A DNA stretch of 64,000 bases. Origin: Lachnospiraceae bacterium (GTDB lineage: Bacteria; Bacillota; Clostridia; Lachnospirales; Lachnospiraceae). Below are positions 36,311 to 45,117 of this stretch, one piece after another (within the stretch, counting starts at the first letter, position 1; each line of letters starts with the position of its first letter). Both the position numbers and the translations under genes were made by a program. Where the stretch lies: contig CAJTFL010000019.1 of the NCBI GenBank assembly GCA_910575565.1, positions 23,393 through 87,392 of the forward strand, in the 5' to 3' direction. The notes beneath the pieces were generated by a model. The model had not been told where the DNA came from. It did not search any database and saw only the letters and a list, made by a program, of their open reading frames with translations.

Positions 36311-37192
36311 ATGAGTTTCCTATCTTACTTAATTAATGGAATCAGCCTTGGCAGTATCTATGCAATCATTGCCCTTGGATATACCATGGTGTATGGTATT
36401 GCAAAGATGCTGAATTTCGCCCATGGGGATATTATTATGGTGGGCGGGTTTGCCGCATTTACGGTAGTCAGTACCTTGGGCGCAAGTCCTGTCCTTGGGA
36501 TTTTCGCTGCGGTCATTATCTGTACGGTACTGGGCGTTACCATTGAAGGGGTTGCTTACAGGCCTCTTAGGGGAGCGTCGCCCCTTGCCGTCCTGATTAC
36601 TGCCATTGGCGTCAGCTATCTGCTTCAGAATGTGGCGCTTTTGATTTTCGGATCAAACTCCAGGCAGTTTGAGTCGGTGGTAAAGCTGCCAGCCTTAAAG
36701 CTGGCGGAAGGAAAGCTTTCCATTTCCAGCGTTACCATCGTTACCATTATTTCCTGTATTGTAATCATGGTCGTGCTGACCACGTTTATCAATAAAACCA
36801 AGATGGGGCAGGCCATGCTGGCAGTTTCCGAGGACAAGGGGGCGGCTACTTTAATGGGGATCGACGTGAACCGCACCATTACCGTAACCTTTGCCATCGG
36901 CTCCGCCCTGGCGGCTGTCGCAGGCGTGCTGCTTTGCTCCGCATATCCGTCACTGACCCCTTATACCGGTTCCATGCCGGGAATCAAGGCCTTTGTGGCC
37001 GCCGTTTTCGGAGGCATCGGCTCCATTCCGGGGGCTATGATTGGCGGGATTGTTTTGGGGGTTATTGAGAATTTGTCCAAGGCCTATATTTCTTCGGAGC
37101 TTTCCGATGCCATTGTGTTTTCGGTGCTGATTATCGTGCTGTTGGTGCGTCCTACGGGGATTTTAGGCAAGGCAATCCATGAGAAAGTGTAG
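36311..37192 (+). CDS. livH: branched-chain amino-acid ABC transporter permease LivH
   Basis: A 293-residue inner-membrane permease with about eight helices. The N-terminus INGISLGSIYAIIALGYTMV followed by LNFAHGDI is the LivH signature, and the EAA-like loop GQAMLAVSEDKGAATLMGI contacts the ATPases. The ATG is 6 nt after AGAGGT; an in-frame GTG two codons earlier is worse placed. No separate promoter is evident, so it depends on read-through from livK. Confidence 0.95.
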   Translation: MSFLSYLINGISLGSIYAIIALGYTMVYGIAKMLNFAHGDIIMVGGFAAFTVVSTLGASPVLGIFAAVIICTVLGVTIEGVAYRPLRGASPLAVLITAIGVSYLLQNVALLIFGSNSRQFESVVKLPALKLAEGKLSISSVTIVTIISCIVIMVVLTTFINKTKMGQAMLAVSEDKGAATLMGIDVNRTITVTFAIGSALAAVAGVLLCSAYPSLTPYTGSMPGIKAFVAAVFGGIGSIPGAMIGGIVLGVIENLSKAYISSELSDAIVFSVLIIVLLVRPTGILGKAIHEKV

Positions 37193-37201
37193 GTGCAAAA
37201 G

Positions 37202-38266
37202 ATGAAAAAGACGAAAAACAAAGCAACTGTCCAAAGCCTTCTCACATACTCCATCGTGATTGCCTTTTGGGTGTTTATCCAGGTTTGGACCATGGCCGGG
37301 CGGATGACGAATTTGCTAAACGGCCTTCTGGTTCCTATCTGTACGTATGTTATTTTAGCCATTTCCTTAAATTTGACGGTAGGCATTTTAGGGGAATTAA
37401 GCTTGGGCCATGCAGGCTTTATGTGCGTGGGCGCGTTTTCCGGCGCGTTTTTCACGAAGGCTGCGGCAAGCGTGATTCCCTCTGTGGGGATGCGGTTTGG
37501 CATCGCGATTTTTATCGGCGCCGCGGCCGCGGCTCTCTGCGGCTTCCTTATCGGCATTCCGGTTCTTCGGCTTAAGGGGGATTACCTGGCTATCGTTACC
37601 CTGGCGTTCGGGGAGATTATTAAGAACCTAATCAATGTGCTTTACGTGGGAAAGGATGGCCGCGGCTTCCATTTTTCCATGAAAGACGTGGCCTCCTTAA
37701 AGCTGGAAGCAGATGGGGAGGTGCTGATTAAAGGGGCACAGGGGATTACCGGCACACCCAAGGCTTCCACCTTTATTGTGGGGATTATCCTTGTGCTCAT
37801 TGCCTTGTTTATTATTTTAAATTTGATTGATTCCAGAACCGGCCGGGCCATTATGGCTATCCGTGACAACCGGATTGCGGCCGAGTCTGTGGGGATAAAT
37901 ATTACGAAATACAAGCTGTTAGCGTTTACGGTTTCCGCCTCCTTAGCGGGGGTGGCGGGGGTGCTGTACGCCCACAACTTATCCAGCCTTGCCGCCACGC
38001 CGAAGAATTTTGGCTATAATATGTCCATTATGATCCTGGTATTCGTGGTGCTTGGGGGAATCGGGAATATCCGGGGCTCTATGATCGCTGCCGTAGTTTT
38101 AACGGCTCTGCCGGAGCTTCTTCGGGGCCTTAATAATTACCGTATGCTGATCTACGCCATTGTGTTGATTGTGATGATGCTGTTTAATTCCGCCCCTAAG
38201 GCGATTGAGCTGCGGGAAAGGTTTTTGGGGAATCTTAAGAGGAAACAGCGAAAGGAGGCGGCTTAA
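37202..38266 (+). CDS. livM: branched-chain amino-acid ABC transporter permease LivM
   Basis: 354 residues, about nine helices. The LivM hallmarks GELSLGHAGFMCVGAF and the coupling loop GRAIMAIRDNRIAAESVGI are present. It has a basic N-terminus (MKKTKNKATVQ). Start at the ATG 6 nt after AGGTG; a GTG three codons earlier lacks a site. It pairs with LivH in the membrane. Confidence 0.95.
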   Translation: MKKTKNKATVQSLLTYSIVIAFWVFIQVWTMAGRMTNLLNGLLVPICTYVILAISLNLTVGILGELSLGHAGFMCVGAFSGAFFTKAAASVIPSVGMRFGIAIFIGAAAAALCGFLIGIPVLRLKGDYLAIVTLAFGEIIKNLINVLYVGKDGRGFHFSMKDVASLKLEADGEVLIKGAQGITGTPKASTFIVGIILVLIALFIILNLIDSRTGRAIMAIRDNRIAAESVGINITKYKLLAFTVSASLAGVAGVLYAHNLSSLAATPKNFGYNMSIMILVFVVLGGIGNIRGSMIAAVVLTALPELLRGLNNYRMLIYAIVLIVMMLFNSAPKAIELRERFLGNLKRKQRKEAA

Positions 38267-39025
38267 ATGGCAATGCTGGACGTAAAAAATTTAAGTATCT
38301 CCTTTGGCGGCTTAAAGGCGGTGGATGATTTCCACATGGCGATTGAAAAGGGCCAGCTTTACGGCCTCATCGGGCCTAACGGCGCGGGAAAAACCACGGT
38401 GTTTAACCTTTTGACCGGGGTGTATAAACCAGATTCCGGGAGCATTGAGCTGGATGGGATGAACATTACGGGAAGGAAAACCACTGACATTAACCAGGCC
38501 GGCGTAGCCAGGACATTCCAGAATATCCGGCTGTTTAAGGAGCTGTCAGTGCTTGACAATGTAAAGGCGGGGCTGCATAACCACCATCCATATTCCACCA
38601 TTGAGGGGATCCTGCGCCTGCCCCGTTACTTTAAGGTGGAGAAGGCCATGGATGAGCAGGCCATGGAGCTGCTAAAGGTATTTGACTTAGACGGGGAAGC
38701 CGGTTACAAGGCCTCCAACCTTCCTTACGGCAAGCAGCGGAAGCTGGAAATCGCAAGAGCCCTTGCCACGGAGCCGAAGCTTCTCCTTTTGGATGAGCCT
38801 GCGGCGGGCATGAACCCTAATGAAACGAAAGAATTGATGGATACCATCTGCTTTGTCCGTGAGCATTTTGATATGACTATCCTGTTGATTGAGCATGACA
38901 TGAAGCTGGTTTCCGGGATTTGTGAGAAGCTGACGGTGTTAAACTTCGGCCAGGTGCTGGCGGAAGGGGGCACGTCGGATGTGCTTAATGATCCCGAGGT
39001 AATTAAAGCATACCTGGGGGAATAG
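38267..39025 (+). CDS. livG: branched-chain amino-acid ABC transporter ATPase LivG
   Basis: 252 residues. Walker A GPNGAGKTTVFNLLTG, the LivG-type signature LPYGKQRKLEIARAL, Walker B LLLLDEPAAGMNP, and the C-terminal extension ending VLNDPEVIKAYLGE. It immediately follows livM, with AAAGGAGG inside the livM end. Confidence 0.95.
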   Translation: MAMLDVKNLSISFGGLKAVDDFHMAIEKGQLYGLIGPNGAGKTTVFNLLTGVYKPDSGSIELDGMNITGRKTTDINQAGVARTFQNIRLFKELSVLDNVKAGLHNHHPYSTIEGILRLPRYFKVEKAMDEQAMELLKVFDLDGEAGYKASNLPYGKQRKLEIARALATEPKLLLLDEPAAGMNPNETKELMDTICFVREHFDMTILLIEHDMKLVSGICEKLTVLNFGQVLAEGGTSDVLNDPEVIKAYLGE

Positions 39026-39037
39026 GAGGAGAGGATT

Positions 39038-39748
39038 ATGGCATTGCTGGAAGTGAACGGCCTGGAAGTGTATTACGGCGTTATCCAGGCGATAAAAGGA
39101 ATCTCCTTTACGGTAGAGCAGGGAGAAGTGATTGCATTGATCGGCGCCAACGGCGCGGGGAAGACCACCACCCTTCAGACTATCACCGGCTTAATCCCTT
39201 CAAAGGCAGGGACGATCCTGTATGAAGGGAAGGAGATTACCAGGCTGCCGGGCCATAAGCTGGTTCCCATGGGGATTGCCCATGTGCCGGAGGGGCGGCG
39301 GGTGTTTGCACAGCTGTCCGTGCTCCAGAACCTGCGCCTTGGGGCTTATACCAGAAGGGACAAAAACGAGGTGGAGAAAACCTTGGAGGTGGTTTATTCC
39401 CGGTTCCCCCGCTTGAAGGAGCGGCAGAACCAGCTGGCCGGGACTCTTTCCGGAGGGGAGCAGCAGATGTTAGCCATGGGCAGGGCGTTGATGAGCCATC
39501 CTAAGCTGATTGTCATGGATGAGCCTTCCATGGGGCTTTCACCTATTTATGTCAATGAGATTTTTAATATTATTAAGAAAATCAATGGGGACGGGACTAC
39601 GGTTCTTTTGGTGGAGCAGAATGCGAAAAAGGCGCTGTCTATCGCTAACCGAGCCTATGTGCTGGAGACGGGAACCATCGTCCTGTCCGGTGACGCCAAG
39701 GAGCTGATGAACAATGATTCGGTGAAGAAGGCATACTTAAGCGAGTAG
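39038..39748 (+). CDS. livF: branched-chain amino-acid ABC transporter ATPase LivF
   Basis: 236 residues. Walker A GANGAGKTTTLQTITGLI, signature TLSGGEQQMLAMGRAL, Walker B LIVMDEPSMGLSP, and the LivF-type segment AHVPEGRRVFAQLSVLQNL. It completes the operon; LivG and LivF form the ATPase pair. GGAGAGGA precedes the ATG. Confidence 0.95.
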   Translation: MALLEVNGLEVYYGVIQAIKGISFTVEQGEVIALIGANGAGKTTTLQTITGLIPSKAGTILYEGKEITRLPGHKLVPMGIAHVPEGRRVFAQLSVLQNLRLGAYTRRDKNEVEKTLEVVYSRFPRLKERQNQLAGTLSGGEQQMLAMGRALMSHPKLIVMDEPSMGLSPIYVNEIFNIIKKINGDGTTVLLVEQNAKKALSIANRAYVLETGTIVLSGDAKELMNNDSVKKAYLSE

Positions 39749-39769
39749 CAGGGGAAGGGGGTTTTTGCA

Positions 39770-40213
39770 TTGTCTGTGATGCTTCAGAAAGCGATTGAAG
39801 TGGCCACGGAAGCGCTAAAGGGGAAAGAGGACGGGAATGGGCGCCCATACGTGGAGCACGCTCTGCGGGTAATGGAAAAGATGAGCACGGAAGAGGAAAA
39901 GATCGTGGCGGTTCTCCATGATGTTTTGGAGGATTCGGAGTGGTCGGCCAGGGATCTGAGCGCCTTGGGGTTTTCCAAAACCGTGGTGGATGGGGTGGAA
40001 CAGCTGACCAAGCGGCGGGATATGACGTATTATGAATACATTGAGGATATCAGCTGCAGCGAGCTGGCTTCCAAGGTCAAGATAGCGGAGGTTTTAGATA
40101 ACCAGGACGTGGTGCGGGTGAATAAAATGTCCTTTAAGACGTATTCCCTGGAAGAGCGGGCTGCGAAGACCATTAAGCTGTTAAATCACGAACAGGTAAA
40201 TATCCGGCGGTAG
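39770..40213 (+). CDS. HD-domain protein, RelA/SpoT hydrolase-like
   Basis: 147 residues with HD-type motifs: GRPYVEHALRVM, VAVLHDVLEDSEW (the His-Asp pair) and KIAEVLDNQDVV in place of the usual LADN. It resembles small stand-alone (p)ppGpp hydrolase-like or phosphohydrolase proteins; no synthetase domain is present. The likely start is TTG 8 nt after a GGGGG-rich site, with an ATG three codons later as alternative. It follows livF by 21 nt and may be read with the liv operon. Confidence 0.75.
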   Translation: MSVMLQKAIEVATEALKGKEDGNGRPYVEHALRVMEKMSTEEEKIVAVLHDVLEDSEWSARDLSALGFSKTVVDGVEQLTKRRDMTYYEYIEDISCSELASKVKIAEVLDNQDVVRVNKMSFKTYSLEERAAKTIKLLNHEQVNIRR

Positions 40214-40240
40214 GATCCCGGCATCATTCATGAAATACAG

Positions 40241-40283
40241 CCTCCTTGCATATACTGTATCAGTATAGCAAGGGGGTATTTTT
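40241..40283 (+). promoter_or_regulatory. hairpin enclosing the spoIVA Shine-Dalgarno (terminator-like)
   Basis: CCTCCTTGCATATACTG (40241-40257) pairs with CAGTATAGCAAGGGGG (40261-40276), 16 bp with one bulged A and a TAT loop. It is followed by TATTTTT and then the ATG. The Shine-Dalgarno AAGGGGG lies in the 3' arm. The layout is the same as ahead of eno: either a terminator for the upstream gene or a fold that hides the ribosome-binding site. Confidence 0.7.
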
Positions 40284-41759
40284 ATGGACAATTTTCATGT
40301 ATACAAGGATATGGAAGCCCGGACGAAGGGGGAAATCTATATCGGGGTCGTAGGGCCGGTGCGGACAGGGAAATCTACGTTTATCAAGCGGTTTATGGAG
40401 CTTTTGGTCATCCCTGCCATGGAGGATGAAAACAGCCGGAATTTAAGCCGGGATGAGCTTCCCCAGAGCGCGGCGGGGAAGACCATTATGACCACCGAGC
40501 CGAAATTTATCCCGAAGGAAGCCGCAGGGATTGAGCTTGGGGACGGGATCGGGGTCAAGGTAAGGCTGATTGACTGTGTAGGCTTTATGGTGGAAGGGGC
40601 TGGGGGGCATATTGAAAACGGCGGGGAGCGGATGGTGAAAACGCCCTGGTTTGAGGAGGAGATTCCCTTCACCAAGGCGGCGGAGATCGGCACGCGCAAG
40701 GTGATTACTGACCATTCCACCATCGGCGTGGTCGTGACCAGCGACGGCTCCTTTGGGGATTTGGGGCGGCAAAATTACATAAATGCGGAACAGACGGCTA
40801 TAAGTGAGCTGAAGGCTTTGCAAAAGCCTTTTATCGTGCTGTTAAATTCGGTGCGCCCCTATTCGGACGAGACGGTATCCTTAGCCCGCTCCCTGGAGGA
40901 AGAGTACGGGGTCAGCGTGATGCCCATTAACTGCGAGCAGCTGAAGAAGGAGGATGTTTACCATATCCTGGAAAAGGTTTTGAAGGAATTCCCGGTGGTG
41001 CGCTTAGACTTCGTGATACCGAAATGGCTGGAGATTTTGCCCGGAACCCATCCCATTAAGGCTCAGGTGATCGAGGGGGCGAAGCAGGTCTTAAGCCAGG
41101 TGGGGCAGATGAAGGATGTAGCCGGGGGGATGGAGGATATCCATACGGATTCCATGAAGGAGATCCGGCTGGATCGAATGAATATGGCTGACGGCTGCGT
41201 TACCATGAACGTGGTGATGGATGACGGCTGCTATTACCAGATTTTAAGCGATTTTACCGGCCTTCCCATTGAAGGGGAGTATCAGCTGATGCAGACGTTA
41301 GAAAGCCTGGCGAAGATGCAGAAGGAGTATGTGAAGGTGCAGGATGCCTTAAGCCAGGTGCGGCTGAAGGGATATGGGGCGGTGACTCCGGAGCGGTCGG
41401 AAATCCTCTTAGAGGATCCCCAGGTGATCCGCCACGGGAACAAGTATGGGGTGAAGATCAAGGCGGAGGCGCCTTCCATCCATATGATCAAAGCCCAGAT
41501 CCAGACGGAAATCGCCCCTATCGTGGGCAGCGAGCAGCAGGCCCAGGATTTGATTGCCTACATCAAGGAAAGCTCCAGGGAGGATCCGGAGGGAATATGG
41601 GACGCCAATATTTTCGGGAAGTCCATCGAGCAGATTGTGGGGGACGGAATCCATGGGAAAATATCCCAGTTAACGGATGAAAGCCAGATGAAGCTGCAGG
41701 ATACCATGCAAAAAATTATCAATGACAGTAATGGGGGGATGATCTGCATTATTATCTGA
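40284..41759 (+). CDS. spoIVA: stage IV sporulation protein A (spore coat ATPase)
   Basis: 491 residues, the expected length. The N-terminal ATPase domain has GVVGPVRTGKSTFIKRF and RLIDCVGFMVEGAGGH. The long middle domain follows, and the C-terminal hydrophobic end GGMICIII is the family's membrane-facing tail. SpoIVA polymerises on the forespore surface and forms the coat basement layer. Its presence shows the organism belongs to a sporulating lineage. In Bacillus subtilis it neighbours gpsA; here the liv operon and HD gene lie between. Confidence 0.97.
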   Translation: MDNFHVYKDMEARTKGEIYIGVVGPVRTGKSTFIKRFMELLVIPAMEDENSRNLSRDELPQSAAGKTIMTTEPKFIPKEAAGIELGDGIGVKVRLIDCVGFMVEGAGGHIENGGERMVKTPWFEEEIPFTKAAEIGTRKVITDHSTIGVVVTSDGSFGDLGRQNYINAEQTAISELKALQKPFIVLLNSVRPYSDETVSLARSLEEEYGVSVMPINCEQLKKEDVYHILEKVLKEFPVVRLDFVIPKWLEILPGTHPIKAQVIEGAKQVLSQVGQMKDVAGGMEDIHTDSMKEIRLDRMNMADGCVTMNVVMDDGCYYQILSDFTGLPIEGEYQLMQTLESLAKMQKEYVKVQDALSQVRLKGYGAVTPERSEILLEDPQVIRHGNKYGVKIKAEAPSIHMIKAQIQTEIAPIVGSEQQAQDLIAYIKESSREDPEGIWDANIFGKSIEQIVGDGIHGKISQLTDESQMKLQDTMQKIINDSNGGMICIII

Positions 41760-41796
41760 TTTCTTTTTGTATTTTATGGTATTTTGCGAGTACTTA

Positions 41797-41805
41797 TGTT
41801 ATAAT
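41797..41805 (+). promoter_or_regulatory. extended -10 promoter for the MBL nuclease gene
   Basis: TG-T-TATAAT, a perfect extended -10 element, about 50 bp before the start codon; no good -35 is visible. Confidence 0.55.
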
Positions 41806-41857
41806 GATTAAACAATGCAGTGTGTGATAAACTATAAGGAGATACAGGAGGGATTTC

Positions 41858-43459
41858 ATGAAACTAGAATTTATCGGAGCGGCTCACGAGGTGACAGGAA
41901 GCTGCCATTACCTTGAGGTTGGCGGCACGCGGCTGTTTGTGGACTGCGGCATGGAACAGGGACAGAATTTATATGAGAACGTAGAGCCGCCTGTAGGCTA
42001 CAACGAAATTGATTTCGTGCTTCTTACCCATGCCCACATCGACCACGCAGGCCTTCTGCCCTTTATATACGCCAGGGGCTTCAGGGGAAGGGTGATTGCC
42101 ACGGAGGCGACGGCGGATTTATGCGATATCATGCTTCGTGACAGCGCCCATATCCAGGAAATGGAGGCAGAGTGGAGGAACCGGAAGGGGCGGCGTGCCG
42201 GGATGGAGAAGGTGGAGCCACTTTATCAGATGAAGGATGCCCTGGGGGTAATTAATCTGATTGAATCTTATCCCTACCAAAGGACGGTAAAGCTGAATGA
42301 GGAGATCCAGATCCGTTTTACGGATGCAGGCCATCTCCTTGGTTCCGCGTCCATTGAAGTGTGGGCGAAGGAAGGGGAGCTGGAGAAGAAGCTGGTATTT
42401 TCCGGGGATATTGGGAATAAAAATAAGCCCTTGATCCGGGATCCCCAGTATATTGACCAGGCGGATTACGTGATCATGGAGTGCACCTATGGGGATCGCT
42501 ATCATAAGAAGCAGAAGGGCTATGCCCAGAGCCTGGCGGCCATCATCCAAAAGACCTTGGATCGGGGCGGGAACGTGGTGATCCCGGCCTTTGCCGTAGG
42601 GCGTACCCAGGAGCTGCTTTACTTTATCCGCCAGATTAAGGCGGAGAATATGGTGACGGGCCACGACAGCTTTGAGGTATATGTAGACAGCCCCCTGGCG
42701 GTGGAGGCCACCCATGTGTTTAAGAACAATATGCGGGAGTGCTTTGACGAGGAGACCAGCGAGCTGGTGTCCCAGGGCATTAACCCTATCGATTTCCAGG
42801 GCTTAAAGCTTTCCATTACCAGCGAGGAATCCCGGAACATTAACTTTGACGAGACGCCGAAGGTGATTATTTCTGCGGCGGGGATGTGCGACGCCGGGCG
42901 TATCCGCCATCATTTAAAGCATAACCTGTGGCGCTCGGAGTGTACCGTTGTGTTTGCCGGATACCAGGCGGAGGGAACCATCGGAAGGAGCCTTTTGGAA
43001 GGAGCCAGGGAAGTGAAGCTGTTCGGGGAGACTATCGACGTGAATGCCCAGATTGAATTGATCGATGGCATCAGCGGCCATGCGGACAGGAACGGCTTGA
43101 TGGAGTGGATCGGCGCATTTAAGGAAAAGCCGGATCATGTGTTTATGGTGCACGGGCAGGATACGGTCTGCGACTATTTTGCGGAAGGGCTGAAAAAAGA
43201 GCTTGGTCTTTTGGCGTCGGCTCCTTTTTCCGGTTCCGTGTTTGATTTAGGGGAGAATGTCTGGATCCGCGAGGCAGCGGGCATCCCGGTGGTCAAGGCC
43301 ACGGTGGCCAAGAAGCGGGCGGATTCCGTGTTTACCAGGCTTCTGGCGGCAGGAGAAAGGCTGCTTAGGGTCATCCGCCGCAACGAAGGCGGGACGAATA
43401 AGGAGCTGGCTAAATTTACGGATCAGATTATGTCCCTGTGCGATAAATGGGATCGGTAA
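41858..43459 (+). CDS. metallo-beta-lactamase/beta-CASP RNA nuclease-like protein
   Basis: 533 residues. The MBL metal motif is LLTHAHIDHAGLLP, with further ligands in FTDAGHLLGSASI and FSGDIGN. The beta-CASP domain has ECTYGDRYH, VIPAFAVGRTQELLY and ISAAGMCDAGRIRHH. The RNA-specificity motif GISGHADRNGL sits near residue 405. This architecture is shared with KH-less CPSF-like nucleases (YsxA/TTHA0252 type), suggesting a cytoplasmic RNA-processing enzyme. The C-terminal 100 residues are an extension without recognised domain. CAGGAGGG precedes the ATG. Confidence 0.88.
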   Translation: MKLEFIGAAHEVTGSCHYLEVGGTRLFVDCGMEQGQNLYENVEPPVGYNEIDFVLLTHAHIDHAGLLPFIYARGFRGRVIATEATADLCDIMLRDSAHIQEMEAEWRNRKGRRAGMEKVEPLYQMKDALGVINLIESYPYQRTVKLNEEIQIRFTDAGHLLGSASIEVWAKEGELEKKLVFSGDIGNKNKPLIRDPQYIDQADYVIMECTYGDRYHKKQKGYAQSLAAIIQKTLDRGGNVVIPAFAVGRTQELLYFIRQIKAENMVTGHDSFEVYVDSPLAVEATHVFKNNMRECFDEETSELVSQGINPIDFQGLKLSITSEESRNINFDETPKVIISAAGMCDAGRIRHHLKHNLWRSECTVVFAGYQAEGTIGRSLLEGAREVKLFGETIDVNAQIELIDGISGHADRNGLMEWIGAFKEKPDHVFMVHGQDTVCDYFAEGLKKELGLLASAPFSGSVFDLGENVWIREAAGIPVVKATVAKKRADSVFTRLLAAGERLLRVIRRNEGGTNKELAKFTDQIMSLCDKWDR

Positions 43460-43494
43460 GGGATTGATGGATAAAGGAAAGGAAGTATGCCGCC

Positions 43495-43974
43495 ATGGGA
43501 AAGGTACAAATCTATACGGACGGTTCGGCCAGGGGAAACCCAGACGGGCCGGGAGGATACGGTACGATCCTTCAGTTCATGGATCAAAAAGGCGTTCTTC
43601 ATGAGAAAACCATGTCCGGCGGCTATAAGCGGACCACCAATAACCGGATGGAGCTTTTGGCTGCCATCAAGGGGCTGGAAGCGCTGAACCGCCCCTGCCA
43701 GGTGGAGCTGTATTCCGATTCCAAATATTTGGTTGACGCCTTTAACCAGCATTGGATTGAAAATTGGATTGCCAATCATTGGAACCGGGGGAAGAGCGGG
43801 CCGGTAAAAAACATTGATTTGTGGGAACGGCTGTTGAAAGCTAAGGAACCCCACCAGGTCTCCTTTATCTGGGTAAAGGGCCATGCCGGCCATCCGTTAA
43901 ACGAGAGGTGCGATAAGCTGGCTACCTCGGCGGCGGATGGAGACGTGCTGGAAGATGATCCAGGAATAGCTTAA
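43495..43974 (+). CDS. rnhA: ribonuclease HI
   Basis: 159 residues. It degrades RNA in RNA-DNA hybrids. The catalytic acids are visible in IYTDGSARGNPDGPGGYG, TTNNRMELLAAIKGLEAL (Glu), LYSDSKYLVDAF and WVKGHAGHPLNERCDKLA. AAAGGAAG lies about 9 nt before the ATG. It follows the MBL gene by 35 nt. The genome thus has both HI- and HII-type enzymes in this window. Confidence 0.95.
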   Translation: MGKVQIYTDGSARGNPDGPGGYGTILQFMDQKGVLHEKTMSGGYKRTTNNRMELLAAIKGLEALNRPCQVELYSDSKYLVDAFNQHWIENWIANHWNRGKSGPVKNIDLWERLLKAKEPHQVSFIWVKGHAGHPLNERCDKLATSAADGDVLEDDPGIA

Positions 43975-44073
43975 GGAAACTTTACAAAATATTACGTCTT
44001 CCGTTTTCATATTCCTTTTCCCTTTTGTTTATGCTATCTTAAATGATAGATGATGATTCCCGCGAGCAATGGT

Positions 44074-44230
44074 CCTAAGCGCCAGTGGCGCTTGTTTAGG
44101 ACGGACCGGAACGGAGTGTAGACCTAAGCGCCAGTGGCGCTTGTTTAGGACGGACCGGAACGGAGTGTAGACCTAAGCGCCAGTGGCGCTTGTTTAGGAC
44201 GGATCGGAACGGAGTGTAGACCTAAGTGCC
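44074..44230 (+). repeat. three 49-bp tandem repeats plus a partial fourth, each forming a hairpin
   Basis: Units start at 44074, 44123 and 44172, with a fragment at 44221. Each begins CCTAAGCGCCAGTGGCGCTT and continues GTTTAGGACGGACCGGAACG. Within a unit AAGCGCCA-GTGGCGCTT folds on itself, and CCTAAG-type flanks extend it with TTTAGG. The units are almost identical (one base change in the third). There is no open frame. The region from rnhA to here is otherwise featureless. Confidence 0.85.
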
Positions 44231-44271
44231 ATGTTTACACGAGCATTTGGCGAATGCCGCGAGGGTCACAT

Positions 44272-44294
44272 ACCCCGCTGATTTCAGCGGGGGT
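44272..44294 (+). terminator. GC-rich hairpin after the tandem repeats
   Basis: ACCCCGCTGA pairs with TCAGCGGGG across a 2-nt gap, and the outer GTCA/TTGAC bases extend it. There is no U-tract, so it may be part of a structured RNA with the repeats rather than a terminator. Confidence 0.4.
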
Positions 44295-44427
44295 GTTGAC
44301 TATGGATAGGCCTATTGCCAGTCATCGGCTTTCGGAATAGGTTAAACCCATTCCAAAAGATTCAGATTGTTCGGATTGGATGAATTAGATGAAGGCGGGG
44401 CAAAACAAAGGGAAAAGGAAGGTTTGC

Positions 44428-45030
44428 ATGAACCGGGATTTAAAGATATGGTCGGTGATTTTGGGGCTCTTGGTTATGGGGATTGGGATTACTTCCGTTA
44501 CCCATTCCTTTACCGGCAGCGGGTACAGGACGGTTAAAGCGGCAGACGAGGGGGCGAAAACAGAAGGGACGGCTTTTTCTGCTGCCCCTTCCCAGGAGGA
44601 TTCCCAAATCCTGGGGCTGTGTGCCCCTTCCCAGGAGGAAGCACTTGCAGAATCGGAGCAGGACTGCCGCGCCCGCCTGGCGGAGTATCCAGATCGCTTA
44701 GAGGAACTGGATGCCCAGATTGGGCGGATGCGTGCCGTAGAGACGGATAATACGGTTCAGTCGGTAAAGTCAGCCGTGCGGACGGAACAGGAGATCTGGG
44801 AGCGGGAGCTGGATGTGGTTTACAGCCTTCTGTCGGAGCTTTTGGATGATGAGGAAAAGGAGAAGCTGCGCGCCGGCCAGCAGCAGTGGATCAAGGAGCG
44901 GGACAGGAAAGCCAGGCAGGCTTTGGGGAAGGGAAACGGCGCCTCCATGGAAAGCGTGGAATACAGCGCTTCCATCGCCGGGTCTACCAGGGACAGGGTG
45001 TACGAGCTGGTGGGACAGTACCAGGATTAA
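44428..45030 (+). CDS. exported LprI-like (DUF1311) domain protein
   Basis: 200 residues. An N-terminal membrane or signal segment (WSVILGLLVMGIGITSV) is followed by a Ser/Ala/Glu-rich linker with a repeated APSQE motif. The C-terminal domain (about 115-200) has WERELDVVYSLLSELL, then a QQQWIKERDRKARQA block, matching the LprI/DUF1311 pattern (WD-LN-Y--L then QQ-W---RD). LprI proteins of other bacteria inhibit lysozyme; here function is inferred only from the domain. Start at the ATG 5 nt after AGGAAGG; an upstream in-frame ATG lacks a site. Confidence 0.7.
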   Translation: MNRDLKIWSVILGLLVMGIGITSVTHSFTGSGYRTVKAADEGAKTEGTAFSAAPSQEDSQILGLCAPSQEEALAESEQDCRARLAEYPDRLEELDAQIGRMRAVETDNTVQSVKSAVRTEQEIWERELDVVYSLLSELLDDEEKEKLRAGQQQWIKERDRKARQALGKGNGASMESVEYSASIAGSTRDRVYELVGQYQD

Positions 45031-45052
45031 GAAGGGATTTTCCCTTCTTTTT
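45029..45052 (+). terminator. intrinsic terminator after the LprI-like gene
   Basis: AAGAAGGGA pairs with TCCCTTCTT and runs into TTTTTTC. Confidence 0.85.
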
Positions 45053-45117
45053 TCTTTTCCTAGGAAATTATAGAATGCTGCTTTGGTTTGCTTCCTATAG
45101 CCGCCTCGCTGGGACGA

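Noticed and set aside
40214..40283. A sigma-E promoter for spoIVA
   Set aside because: GCATCATT and CATATACT are vaguely similar to the consensus but their spacing (about 19 bp) is wrong.
44074..44230. 49-bp repeats as a possible CRISPR array
   Set aside because: Whole units are identical; there are no unique spacers and no cas genes in the window.
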